A stretch of 64,000 nucleotides of DNA from Aaosphaeria pasadenensis (Eukaryota; Ascomycota; Dothideomycetes; Pleosporales). The notes beneath the pieces were generated by a model, which saw only the letters and a list, made by a program, of their open reading frames with translations, was not told the DNA's origin and did no database searches. Where the stretch lies: contig JAKLMB010000027.1 in the NCBI GenBank assembly GCA_022813625.1, forward strand, positions 310,001 to 374,000. The letters run 5' to 3'. This document shows positions 11,622 to 23,476 of the stretch, one piece after another. Made by a program: the position numbers and the translations under genes. Numbering within the stretch: the stretch's first letter is position 1; each line of letters begins with the position of its first letter.

Positions 11622-13760
11622 CTACAGGACACCCTCCCACATTCCAGGCCCTTCTCGACGTAATGTCTGGGCCGCCTCGCTAGCACAGCATGTTCGCTTC
11701 CTTCCGAGATCCTTCTGGATTGGCAGTCTACGCTCGGGAACTGTATGCTTTGGGGACTGGAGTCCCTTCGCTCCAGTATAAGCGCAGGGCGTAAGGTCAC
11801 CACTGGTCAGAAAGGTCTGGGCAACGGACCTGTCTGGAAGGATAGACTGTGCTCCACGAAGGAAGGAAGTAGAGCGAGAGCTGTGAAGCAAATGGCGCAC
11901 ATTCTGCTGAAGATCAACAGATGACCTTCCACGCTTGCGACTTGCGGGGACGAAGTGCGGCGGGATGGACTCGGGGCTTTCAACACGGACAGGTGTCGCA
12001 TCTGAATCATCGATGTGGAAACTCTCGAGGTCTGGTGAGGACATTGGTTCACTTGGAGCATATTCGTACTGCTCCTTGCACTTCGACAAGGCCGGATATG
12101 GCAGCCTGGCGTTGCGGCACGTCGCCAATCGGGCCAATTTGGCCTGATTCGGCGCCCAGCCAGCAGACGAGACAGACGAGATCGAGGAAGCGCGCGAAGA
12201 GCGAGAGTTATCTGTGACCATGGATTCAGGTGACGACGCCGAAGACGTGGTAGAGGGCGCCAAAGATGGGCGACGAGTAGGCCAGTGATAAGCCTCAAGG
12301 CCGTTCCTGACGCTGGGGTTGAACTGGTCAACGCAAGAACGAGCAAGAGAAGAGCTCTGAGCCTGTGCCATTGCCGAGCACATTGATGGTCGCCTCGATC
12401 CAAAAACTAGACCACTCGCTGCAGGAGTGTTCGAGATAGCGGATTGAGGCGTCAAGATAGGTGTTGGCAAAGGACCCAGACGGACAAGAGATGGAGTTGG
12501 AGGCAAGAGCTCCGGCCTGGGCTCCAAGAAGCGTGGGGCCTGGTACTGGTTGGGGGTGGGAGTGTTCTCCTGCGATCCAAGCCCCTCTGGAAGGGGGAGC
12601 GGAGATCGCAGCGAATACTGACTGAGCTGAGACTTCAGGGTGGGACGCTGAGGGATGACAGGAGTCTTGGGGGCGACTTCAATCATTTCCAACTCTGGGG
12701 TCAACTGGGGGATGACAGTTTTCCACGAGTTGTTCAGCATGCAAACACCTGGAGAAGCAGGGGGGTTGGAAGGAGTGTGTCTGCGGACAACCTCCTGCCA
12801 GCGCTCCCAAACTGGGTCAGTGATGTGCAGCTTCCAGTTCACAGCGGCGAGGAAGGCCATCTCGTTGGTGTTGATCTCGCAGACCTTGAGGCCGGAAATC
12901 CGGCTCCAGGCACGAGCGGAGTAGTTCCTATCCTGAAGGTACTTTGACGCAAGGATCAAAGCCGCAAGAAACATGCGTCGGCCACACTGAAGGGCACGAT
13001 AAGAGGCCGCGTCTTCAGCTTGTTCCATAGTGAAATCATGCTTAGGCACGTGACTCTTGATGAGGATCAGGTAGTACAAGGCTACTTGAAGAGTAGAGTA
13101 GCTAGTACGGGATCGACGCAAGGTCTCTTGGATAAATGTCCTGAGAGGAAGTACTCCCCGACCAGAAGCTGCTTCGCAGCGACTGGAAGGAACGGATAGA
13201 GGCCAGATGGTCTCGACCATTTGAGTTGCGGAGTCTTTTGCGGGGGACGAGAAATTAGCGAATGGGAATCGGGGGAGGCATCGGGTCTACTAACCGACGA
13301 GGCAATCCACGAAGCTGACCTTGCGCTCGGCCTGACGAACAAGCTGAGGCGGTCGCTGGACAGTGGATGAGGATCGACGAGGATTTTGGCGCTGTTCAAT
13401 GGGCAAGGCCAGCTCCGTCCGCAAGGACGGGAGGACACCGGCAGGGGCAGCTTCGCGGCATGCCGAAGGTTGATACTGAGGGAACGTGCTCACCCGCGAG
13501 ATCGGAGCAAAGCTGTTGTTGATACTGGAAGGATCAACTGTCAAGCCAGCAGCTACTCTGGGTTGGGAGCTCCATTCCTCGGAATCCCAGGTGGCAGCGA
13601 GGGAGTGCGAAGTAGATGAGCTGAAGTTGGATGCTTGTGAGGCAGCATCTGAGAAGATGGAAGAAGTTGATGAAGATGCAGAGGAAGAAAGGGAAGGGGC
13701 ATATGGGTGACTTCGTGGGGAAGCACTGCCAAGGTGTGGAGCAAGGATGTCGATGCTCAT
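11622..13760 (-). CDS. Pho85-type (PCL/Pas1-like) cyclin, 692 aa
   Basis: Partner of a Pho85-family cyclin-dependent kinase. Two exons on minus: 13295-13760 and 11622-13234, with a 60 bp phase-1 intron, totalling 2079 nt. The N-terminal 135 residues are Ser/Pro-rich. The block RPPQLVRQAERKVSFVDCLV leads across the intron into DSATQMVETIWPLSV, the opening of the cyclin fold. TLRRSRTSYSTLQVALYYLI and FLAALILASKYLQDRNYSAR are typical of Pcl cyclins (cyclin box roughly residues 145-305). The remaining 390 residues are low-complexity Ser/Pro/Thr with many SP and TP sites, consistent with CDK phosphorylation. The upstream minus-strand leader is unusually long and pyrimidine-rich. The exact PCL subclass is not assigned. 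Confidence 0.9.
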
Positions 13761-14230
13761 GTTGGAGGAGAAGTTGCTTATGAAAGCGGAAGCTAGGAAA
13801 CAAGGAGAGATAATATAATGAGTGAGTGGAGAGAGAACGTGATACTATGCCTTACAGTTCAGGAATGACTCCGTCACCACTGTAGTGCGCAATATGTCGG
13901 GTGGTCGTGGGGTGACCAGATCTTAACCGATAGACAAACCGTACGGGTTGAGCCCTATGACGATGGTCGTATGATTTGGCGTCTTGAATCTCCTGTTGCT
14001 CCGTTTTGGGCAACTGATTTATAAAATAGATCGAGGAATGGGACGGAATCCCTAGATCGATCTATCGTCCCTTGGTGCGAATAAAACAGCTGAGTATATG
14101 GTCAAAGTCGGAGGGGAGGCGAGAAAGCTCGATTCAAGATAATCTGATACGGCGGAAAATGTTATAGGGGCGAGATGACGAAGGTTGCGAGAGAAGAGAT
14201 CGTTCGGATCGTTGTTAAGTGATCTAAAGA

Positions 14231-14298
14231 GCTTTTCCAAACGCTCACCAGAGGATACTCCAGTGCTTTTCCAAACGCTCACCAGAGGATACTCCAGT
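14231..14298. repeat. 34 bp perfect tandem duplication
   Basis: A 34-base unit beginning GCTTTTCCAAACGCTCACCA occurs at 14231-14264 and again, base for base, at 14265-14298. The perfect match suggests a recent duplication. It lies about 0.5 kb upstream of the cyclin start codon. Confidence 0.93.
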
Positions 14299-15556
14299 CA
14301 CCGTCAGCCGCGATATCACTAAACAAGACCTGATTGAGACGGTTCCGCAGGACACTCCGAAGGATCAGCTTCGAGGATAGCTAAGTGCTACCGGTAAAAG
14401 CTGGTGGGTATCGAAGGGATGCGGAAATCTAACAGGCGAAGCCTCCGTGAACGAAGACCTTGTTTTCGGAAGTGATATCTGAGCGACGAGTGACTGGAGT
14501 AGATTTGAGGACGACGAGGAGCATTGTGACTATTTCGGGTCGATATAAGAAGTGTTCTAGTTAGATGACTACACCGAGGCGGGTCACCGGGCTAGGATTG
14601 ACTTCTTGTTGATTTCGGGGTAGAAATGGTCCGGTATGGGGTTAAGGTTGTATGGATCGGAGATTTATTATGAGGATATGTCGAACATAGAAATGGTATG
14701 CAGGAGGTGGTCGAATATAGAAAGCTACTGGTTCGTCGGTTGTGGTGTTGGGTAGTGGTGGTGATGGTCGGTGAAGTGGCGGTGGAGTTGATGCGGGCTG
14801 TCGCAATCGAGCTAACGAGGCAAAGGCCAGCGAATCCGGAGAGGCGGTGGAGGAGGAGAGGAGGAGGGGTTTATTCGGAGGTAGAGGGGAGATGCAGGTA
14901 CGAAGGGTAGGGTAGAGAGAAGGGTATTATAAGAGTCGAGGAAGGGCGAGAAAGTATGTTATGAGTGTGAATGGTGAATGGTGAATGACTTGGGTGAGTG
15001 ACTGGGTATGAGTCTTTGGGTAGGCGGCAGCGAGGCGGTGGCGGCAAACGACGGGCGCGTTTGCAACAGAAATGACAAGGCTCAGACTGCTGGCTAGACA
15101 AAGGCTAGGCAAACGTCTGAGGAAGGATGAGATGAGATGGAGAGTGGAGATTAAGAAGAGGCAAGATGGGAATAGAGGAAAGAGGTTATCGTGGAAGCGT
15201 CGTATGTTGTTGTAATCGTAGTTGTATTGCTTGGTGAGCAACAGCGGAATCAGAAGAGACCGTAGTTCTCGAGATGGGGTATTGAGGGGATCATGATGAG
15301 TATCTTGGGTTGAGACGGAAAGAGGGAGGCGGCGATGGGGGGAGGATAGAGTATATGGGAGAAACCGAGAAGGTGAGGAATCCTTGGGCTGGGCTGCGTT
15401 CGGGTCTGGGCAGAGGAGGCAAGACTGGCAGGGACTGGCAGGGACTGGCAAGAGCGAACGAGACGAGTCTGAGTGAACGAGTTTGACTGAACCGAGTGAG
15501 TCAAGTAGGGCACGGACCAACAACCATCACTTCACTCACCCACACCCTTCACTTTC

Positions 15557-15584
15557 ACCATCCACCATCCACCATCCACCATCC
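15557..15584. repeat. ACCATCC heptamer microsatellite, four copies
   Basis: ACCATCC is repeated four times without interruption within a pyrimidine-rich plus strand. Confidence 0.9.
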
Positions 15585-15624
15585 ACTGGACTAATTACTA
15601 CTCACTACCCATACAAGCAGCAAG

Positions 15625-15656
15625 CAGTCAGTCAGTCAGTCAGTCAGTCAGTCAGT
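15625..15656. repeat. CAGT tetranucleotide microsatellite, eight copies
   Basis: CAGT is repeated eight times perfectly. Confidence 0.95.
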
Positions 15657-18380
15657 AATAGCACAGTTTTCCCTACACTGTTACTGTCACTCCTTCTCGT
15701 ACTAGTGAGGAATTGGGAGCCATAGCCAGGGTCGCCACCACTATTACCACCACTTCCACCACTACCACCACCACCTTTCACCCTGGCCCTTCCCCCTCTC
15801 CCCTCTCCCCTCTCCCCTCAATACCGACTACCCATCTCTTCAACTTCCCTTCATCATTATTATCATTACGCATTACACCAATAATACACTTCCACCACCA
15901 GTCCATTCGTTTCCAGTCATAGCTATCGTATCTCAGAGAGTTATTGTGTTGCATGCCAAACACAGAACAAACCCTCAAATCTCTTTCCATTTTCTACCGA
16001 ATTCCCCAAATAATTCAACAAATACAACCAGTCACCAACACTTGCCTCGCTCTATTCTTAAACTAAAACAGTCAACACAGTCATACTTCGCAGGCACGCA
16101 CGCAAGCAGGCAGACAGCGATAGACAAACACCTAAAACAGGAGAGGACCCCTCTCCCTCCTGTTTCCGCCGTATGGGCCAACCACCTGTAGGCAGAAAGG
16201 CAGACTTCATTTCATTCTTTCATTACTATTATGTGTCTCTCCCAATACCATGCCCATTCCCGCTTTGTGAAATCATCTTTTATCTATCTAGTTACCTAGT
16301 TATCTAGGGAACAGGTATCTACATCCAGGCTGACAACCCATGGGTGGACATGTATCTTGGCGTCTTGACTGTATTCCACCAAGTGTGGGCTGAATGACGA
16401 TAGCGGAGGGTGTCGACTACCAGGTACCTACTTACGAGGTACGGTGCTGGGTGCCCCACGGAAACAAACCGCACCTGCGCAACGCCGCAATAATCATTTC
16501 AAAACCAAGTCATAATCAAGTCAAAGTCAGGTCAACGTCAGTCACGGAGTCAGAGATAGGCAAAGGCGAAAAGTCGGAGGCAAAAAAGGTCTACCACAGC
16601 CTGAGACCCTGCACTGCGATGGCGACGACGACGACGACATAGCCATAGTGGTAGCCGTCTCCGTAGCCGTAACCAGGGGTGCCCGTAGGCTGGCTGTACG
16701 CAGTACTGTGCAGTGTAGGCTGTGCCTGTGTTTGGGTGTGTGTGACTCCACGGTGTTTAACTCGTACGCTGCTTAAGAGCGAGTTGTCGCGAGATTATTA
16801 CGGAAGCAGCCCAACAAACTACGCCCGCCGAAAGCCCGCCCTAGAACATGGAAGGGGGGTTTGTTTTCTTCGATCGTTGATGACAGTGTGGTCTGTTATT
16901 GTTGATGCGAACTATCGGATCACTACATGTCCGTACGCAGTTCGTAGTTTACGTTGACTGCTGTTCGTTGGTGATGAATCATATTGTTGAACTGAATAGT
17001 CTCCTTTTCCTCCCTTAGATGTGTCGGAAGGGAATAACTCTCTTCTTTCCAGGGTCCAGCCTCGCGCCCCCATGCCTTGGTCTCCGGATGTCGTTTTACG
17101 ATTAGTTCATGTTGATCGGTGACTTGCATTTGTATCTGTGTTATGATCTCGTAGTTCTGGTGCAAGTGTGATATGGCATGATATGGTAGGGAGCACTTCT
17201 GTGTTCCCAAAAGACATCGAGGTCACTTGATGATGATTGCAATATCATGATTACTCGGTACTATTGAACTGAGATGAAGGAACGCCGGAAAGGAAGAAAA
17301 CAACATGGATGGGGGTGGTAGAATCATCCTCCGTCCTTTCAGCTCCGACCGCCTCCTCATCTCTCTCCTCATTCTCTCCACACCCATCAACCCATCATTA
17401 TTCATCCCTTTTCTCGTAGTTACCCTCGTACTTCCGTATAGTAACCACCTCCTTGTAGTAACTCACCAGCATTTGCGAAACAAGTGCAGCGCCCATAGCA
17501 CCCTCTCGCGATCCGATTGCCTTTACCGTAAACACTGTTGTTAATCATCATTTCTCGTCCTTTGATTGCGAGCGTCCAGCCCGTCCCAGCGCATCCCAGG
17601 TCATTAAACCCATTTAGCCCCCTCCCCCCCAGCCTTTTTTTGATGCGCGACACGAGTGGAGACAGGCCAATCACCAATCATGGGAGGGCCGGATGCGTGC
17701 CACATCGTCATTCGTCGGTGATGCCTAGCGCTAAGTTTGCTTCCTCTCTACTCCGTACACTACCACAGCGACTACAGTGACTACACAGCAATTATTACTC
17801 CCACAGTCATAACTACCTAGGTACTTTGTAACTACACACACACTGGCAGTGACACTCTCTTACTATGGTGACATGGTCCCTCTCGTCCCTCAACTTCTCC
17901 TCTACCTGTACGGTGTACCCTATCCGACGCACCCCACGGCTCTACTTCCACTCTGAGAGTAGTTGGCCCATTCGAAGAGAAGGCTTTCCCTTTTTCACCT
18001 CCCTTTTCATCATCGTTCTACAACAATTAGTGGCTGTATGTTGGGATTACAGTAACTCCTCGTACTCTCCCCTATGCGACGGTACAACTATCCGTGCTAC
18101 AGCCTTCAAGCAGCATCCGCTCCCCAGACATTCTCTCCATCGGGTTCGCGGCTGCCATCGCCCTCCTGCAACACACCACCCTTTCTTCTCACCCCAAGCC
18201 ATACATAGACCGTACAGTGCAGTGCAGGGTTGAGCCATGCTTCCACATGGGAATGAGCTGAACGCGCTGGACGATGCTGCAGGCACTTCATCTGGATATC
18301 CGGCTCTGTCGCACCTCCCTCGTTCTTATTTCCATGTGCCCGTCCTATCCAGCTGCTCCCAGCGACATGCATGAGGGGGT

Positions 18381-18415
18381 ATGATATGATATGGTATGGT
18401 ATGGTATGGTATGGT
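18381..18415. repeat. ATGRT pentanucleotide repeat, seven units
   Basis: Two ATGAT units (18381-18390) are followed by five ATGGT units (18391-18415). Confidence 0.92.
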
Positions 18416-19686
18416 CTAGTTGGGTAGGGTACGGTTCAGGAATGATCACTGCCCCTTCAAATGCACAGCCTTGGCTATTTGGGTGTGCTGCGTGCTGCGC
18501 GCTGTATCGTCGTGAATACAGACAGACATGGTGTGCTGTGGAATGATGGTGCCGTGATGCGACAGGATGTGCTCGTTCGTTGCCTTTGCGGGGCACGTTC
18601 GCCCATGATGACACGCAGCATCTTGTGGCTGGCTCGTTCTTCAATTTCCTTGCCTGGAGACACGGCCGGAGACGAACGAACACCCATCGCAACCAGCACA
18701 CCACGAGTTCACAGGACCATCACATCGCCTTCGCTCTTCACACCAGGTAAATCCCCCATAGGGCACCAAAAGAGTTACGGCGAACGCCTCACACAAGAGA
18801 AGAGAATTTTTCGGACTTGATGGTGTTATGACTTAGCTGAAAGGCCTGTATGACTGGCTACAGCTGCTAATACTACTGCGAGTGTCTGCTGGGTTGCGCT
18901 TTGCTTAGGCCCTTCCACCAGGCTTCCAGAACACACTTGGAGGTTTGCTATTCGCTACTCTATTCACCCCCAGTGTCAAAAATTTGCTGAATGACCGGTA
19001 ATGATTATCCTCACTTCCCATCTTTCCATTCATACTCTCTTTCTACTGGTCGAAAATGTTATGACTTCGCACCACAATCTCCATCGCATCAATTCAAGTC
19101 CGTTCGGCTATTGGCAGATTCAAGGCTTTTCATCGTAAATCGTCCCCCTGTGATTCGCTCGGCCTTGTTCGGTCCCGATAGCCTCCGTGCCTTCCAAGAT
19201 CGGTAAGTCCGGCTACGGATCGCTGTCTTGGCTCTCACCAGGTTTACGACGAGATACGCTGACTCACTTTCACAATTCAACTAAACTGCCTACCTACGAG
19301 GTGCAATTCATCACAATTCCAGTTATCGTCTGGAAGCTCCACATGCATCATTGGAAAAATAGTATCCCGATCACGGACTTCTGGGTAGTATAGTCTGATG
19401 TGGCCACTTTCACCGACTAGGAATTGCATCATCAAGCATGAACATAGTCAACTTGACAGCTCCGAGGAGTGGACGAGTGTACACCTTCGCTTCCGATGAG
19501 TCCCCATCTACGAGTATCTGCCTAGTCGAAATCACGTCACGTTACGTCTTGATAGCTTCACATCAAGGAAGCTGAGCTACGCCCCAGCCTTGCCATAGCA
19601 GAAATGGGCACGAAGGGATCCTCCCATCTTGAACGTGACCTCACAGAAGGCTACCATCGGCCCCACCAGGTCTGCTGACTTCATAG

Positions 19687-20281
19687 CTATGACAGCTGTG
19701 ACTGAAGGCAGGTTGCTGAGTACGGAGTATGGCCTACCTTGGTGTCCGTCAACCACACATCTGAGCATTGTTGCTCATCAAAGCTGAGACACCGATGGGT
19801 GAGCTGGAAAGACTCATCTTGGACCGCCGCCACTCTGGAGCCCGCAAGTTGTGGCGTGGATGTGACTGACCTCCTCGGGGCTCGACCAATTGTCTCTACG
19901 TTGGATGATAAATGTGCACCACCAAAATCAATCAAGATGAATGATCTTACGGAACACAAGGCATCGATATTCTCATCGTATGGCCGGAAGACATCTCCGG
20001 ATGATGCTGCCGACGAAAGCCAGACTCTTCGAGTCACCATACCATGTCCTTGCTTCTTTTGCGTGGAAGCGAGATACTTCGTGATCAACTCTAGACTCCT
20101 TCCGATGACAACCGACAATTCATCTCTTCAATCCGATACAGTTGCCCTACTTCGCAAGTTCGTATGGTGGCAATGTCTCGAAGGCCTCGTAATTCCACGT
20201 GTCGTCAACCCCCAACAACTTGTCGGTGTAGCAAGAGCAAATCTATCACCAATGATAGCGCTGTTTCACGAAAAGCAATAG
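19687..20281. pseudogene. Possible decayed coding segment, open on both strands
   Basis: A 180-codon frame on plus (19739-20281) overlaps a 143-codon frame on minus (19687-20118). Both begin at TTG, not ATG, and neither gives a recognisable domain. Base composition here is more gene-like than in the flanks. It could be an exon of an unrecognised gene, a remnant, or chance; the strand is undecided. Confidence 0.2.
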
Positions 20282-20850
20282 GGGCCACGGACCATCGAAT
20301 TGCGCAATGCAATGACACTGTCCATCAATTTAGTCTTATCAATCACATATCCATCAAATCGACAAACACAAACTGAGACCTGGCCTTGCAATGATCACTT
20401 CACTTCCCCATTTCGCTCAAAAGCAATATAACTAATTACCCCAAACAAAATGCCCAAACATATTATCGGATACGCTAGCTTTACATCTGCATTAGGCCAG
20501 AACGCACGGTAGGAATAGTCTGTGGTATGTGTACAATTGTACATACACATTGTACGCACCAACCAAACTATACTGCTTACCGAGCATTGTCCCTACTACG
20601 CTTACTACATCTCACCAATGTTACCCAGAACATAGGGATCAAAATAATGCCGCAGATGATTATTTGCATCCACCTATGGCCAATGCCTTTCCCCTTTTCG
20701 ACACGAAGATAAAATAGCGATGCGGAAAGTATTTGAGTTTATCGGATCTCTAACGGTCCGTTCCCGCCTCTAGTCTCCAGACGACCTCGCCAGATTCATC
20801 CTAGAAAACAACTTGTATACACTCGCTTCTGCATTGTAAGAAATGTATAA

Positions 20851-21545
20851 TCACTCCCCTGTCGACAGAACGTCCAGATCATCAGTCGATGGTCGTTCGA
20901 TACCGGGTCTGCGGAGATTTGGGACAATATCTAGCGGTCGATCATGTTCTATGAACCCTCGTTTCTGCGCTTGTGATGCCGTATCGGGGTAGAATCGTGC
21001 AGCCCCAGAGCCGACATCTACGATGATTTTGGGGAAAGTCCATGGATGCATCGGTCCGAGGGTGAGATCCTACGGATCCGGATCTATCATTGCATCCGCA
21101 GGATCGATATATCGGATGCTTTGCAATGATGAGGTAGGTATAAGGTTTCTAAGAACGTCTTTCCGTTCGTTGATTGTCGGATAGTCTTTCACGAACATTA
21201 GTGTATAGTGAGCGTGACTGAACCATATGTCATTGATGTTGTCGTATTCTGTTGATACTACTGAATGAATGATTGGGTATCTGACAGCAGTCCATGATAG
21301 TACCTTTAAAATCAAAATACGAGTGCTGAGGGTGCTCACTGAATCGTGTTTTGTAACTAGCACATGAATTCGTCGTTCAAATTACACCCGCGTCCGGATA
21401 GATCAGTATCCAATGCAGACGTTTCGTATATTATAGCAAAGAACAAATCTACATTGGCCATCTGCTGCTCTACATTTGCATATTCAATCTGCGTCAGTCG
21501 AACCGCTTCGAAATCCACTTTCCAACTCTGAATATCAAGCATCAT
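20851..21545 (-). pseudogene. Possible broken gene remnant on minus
   Basis: An ATG-started frame (21357-21545) overlaps a second frame (21070-21363). The second frame then continues past one TAG at 21070-21072 in the same phase to 20851. The peptides have a normal protein look (for example MLDIQSWKVDFEAVRLTQIE) but no domain that I know. A frame change plus one internal stop suggests a decayed gene. Missed introns are the alternative. Confidence 0.25.
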
Positions 21546-21934
21546 AATCTCCTAAACCGCACCATACCCCTAAGTCGCCCGAGACAAATAATCAACAACC
21601 ACCTAGCCATCCTCTTCACTCGTGCGCCGTCCCTTGACACAGATAACAAATTTCCCCATGACGCAATACTCTGTCACATAAGAACTCAAATCATACTCAT
21701 CCAGCCCCAGTACCCCTTAAAGCTTTCTCTTCTCTTCTCAACGCAGCGCCCGAACGCAATAAAATCGAGGCCAAGTATCCAACTGTTATTACCGTATCAC
21801 ACGCGGTGGTTTACTGCGCCCTAATCCACACATGCTTGAAATTCGTGAATGCCCTCATGTCTCCTGTGAATTCAGCTTAATTTATCTCGCTCATCGTATC
21901 TATCATTCACCTTTTGTTTCTTGATATCTTGTTT

Positions 21935-21964
21935 GGAAGGAAACTAGGTGGAAGGAAACTAGGT
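21935..21964. repeat. 15 bp tandem duplication
   Basis: GGAAGGAAACTAGGT occurs at 21935-21949 and is repeated perfectly at 21950-21964. Confidence 0.92.
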
Positions 21965-23366
21965 GGTGGCGGAGGGGAATGGGGGGATATTGGGGGAGGA
22001 AAGAGAGGGGATAAACGTGGGAAGGAAGGAGGCGTGGGTTTAGGGTTCTATGGGGATTGAATTAAGCTGGGAGAGGCTGTGATGTCGAGGAGGACGTATG
22101 AACTGGCAACATAGTATCATTTAGTCTATATGTTCAATCGTTCGCATATTTGAGTTATGAATCCGTTCTCGACCATCAGCAAATACATCTACATCACCAG
22201 AAAACCTTCACATATCAACCGTTTAATCCCTCATGCTACTAGCTAGAGGCCTGATAGCACATTTGGGAGATACTAGCGATCAGATGTTTTCTTTTTGTGG
22301 CCGTACGTACGTAGTAGTGTTGCGGTTTTTTGCCTCATTCTGTCTATCTAGTCGGTGGGGTTTCCAGTCTGCTGCGAACTTGGTTCGCGATCATTCATAG
22401 AGTTGGATTAGATAGGAATAATTCACCGAGATGGATAATTTGGTTTGATTGTCACGATTTTCGGAGGGGTTCACTTCTTCAGTCTGAGGAAATGGAAGTA
22501 GAGGCAGGAGTGTGGGAATGCCTCCTATGGGGTTGGCAGATGGGATAGGGTTCGGTTTTGCTGATACATGAGGCTAAAGTATTTATATCACTCGTAGACG
22601 ACTAGGATACTCTGTTGAGAAATTGTGTGCGATCTATAACAGGGTGTTGAAAAGTTGGGTTGAGATGGGGTGCTTTGGCGTCAAGCGCGTTGGGTCATGA
22701 AGCTGGGGAGCTCAAGTTCTGATGTGGTTATTAATCTTCCGTTTATGTGGTTGTATGGCTATAATCAGGTATCGAATCGAATTGTGTGGTACTGATCAAA
22801 TATTTCGATGGTTCGTACCTGATCCTCGTGGAAGATGGAGGTGAGAGGGGTCGACTGGATAACTCTGGTCTGCTATTTCACGGTATCAATACACTGTATG
22901 TTATTGCTGAGTATACTTTCAACAAATAGGGAAAGAATCAACCAGTTCGTAAATCAGTATGGTGGTTTTCTACCGCACTGATGATGAATGTTAGTTATAG
23001 CTCGCCTAACTCTCATGACAATCGAGATAGTGTATGTTATTTTTTGGGTTACCAGAAATCTACAAGTTCGTGAGTCTAACAAACGAATGCTAGTACTCCT
23101 TTTCATGCGGTTTATATGTTGTTCTTAGGTGTTGCTGATTTTAAAAGGATTTGTTCATGATTGTATGTACGTATTCGAAAGCATTGCTATGAATATCTAC
23201 AGCAGAAGCTGGAATAGGCATGTAAGATGAAAAGAGAAGCAGTTGAAACTGGATATCATATAAATATATCCAGAAATCCCCATTAACACTAACCAGATAC
23301 TTCTCTGCTATATTTCACAACTTGTGCTCCCATGAAATTATGAGTATATTCCGTCTCGCCAAGGTA

Positions 23367-23374
23367 TGACGTAA
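23367..23374 (+). promoter_or_regulatory. CRE-like bZIP site upstream of the PIPK-like gene
   Basis: TGACGTAA lies 103 bp upstream of the start codon at 23477. It matches the ATF/CREB-type core TGACGTMA. One copy of an 8-mer can occur by chance. Confidence 0.3.
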
Positions 23375-23476
23375 CGGTTGCGCATAAACAGTGACCTCAA
23401 CAAACAACGCGACTTCACGATACTACGAAACTTCACCTACATATCCACACAATAAAGATCGGGATATTCTCTCAAG

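Larger units (their letters stand above)
13761..23476. other. 9.7 kb gene-poor region
   Basis: No gene that I can support lies between the cyclin start and the PIPK-like gene. From 13.8 to 15.5 kb the minus strand is pyrimidine-rich (probable cyclin leader and promoter). From 15.5 to about 16.2 kb the plus strand is pyrimidine-rich. Simple repeats sit at 14231, 15557, 15625, 18381 and 21935. Two patches look like decayed or fragmentary coding sequence (19687-20281 and 20851-21545). From about 20.4 to 23.4 kb the DNA is visibly richer in A and T than the genes around it. Confidence 0.7.

Noticed and set aside
11921..12947. Several plus-strand frames of 70-167 codons
   Set aside because: Antisense shadows of the low-complexity cyclin C-terminal exon.
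14927..15523. 198-codon minus-strand frame
   Set aside because: Low-complexity Ser/Leu/Pro translation of a C/T-rich leader. Few stops are expected from composition alone.
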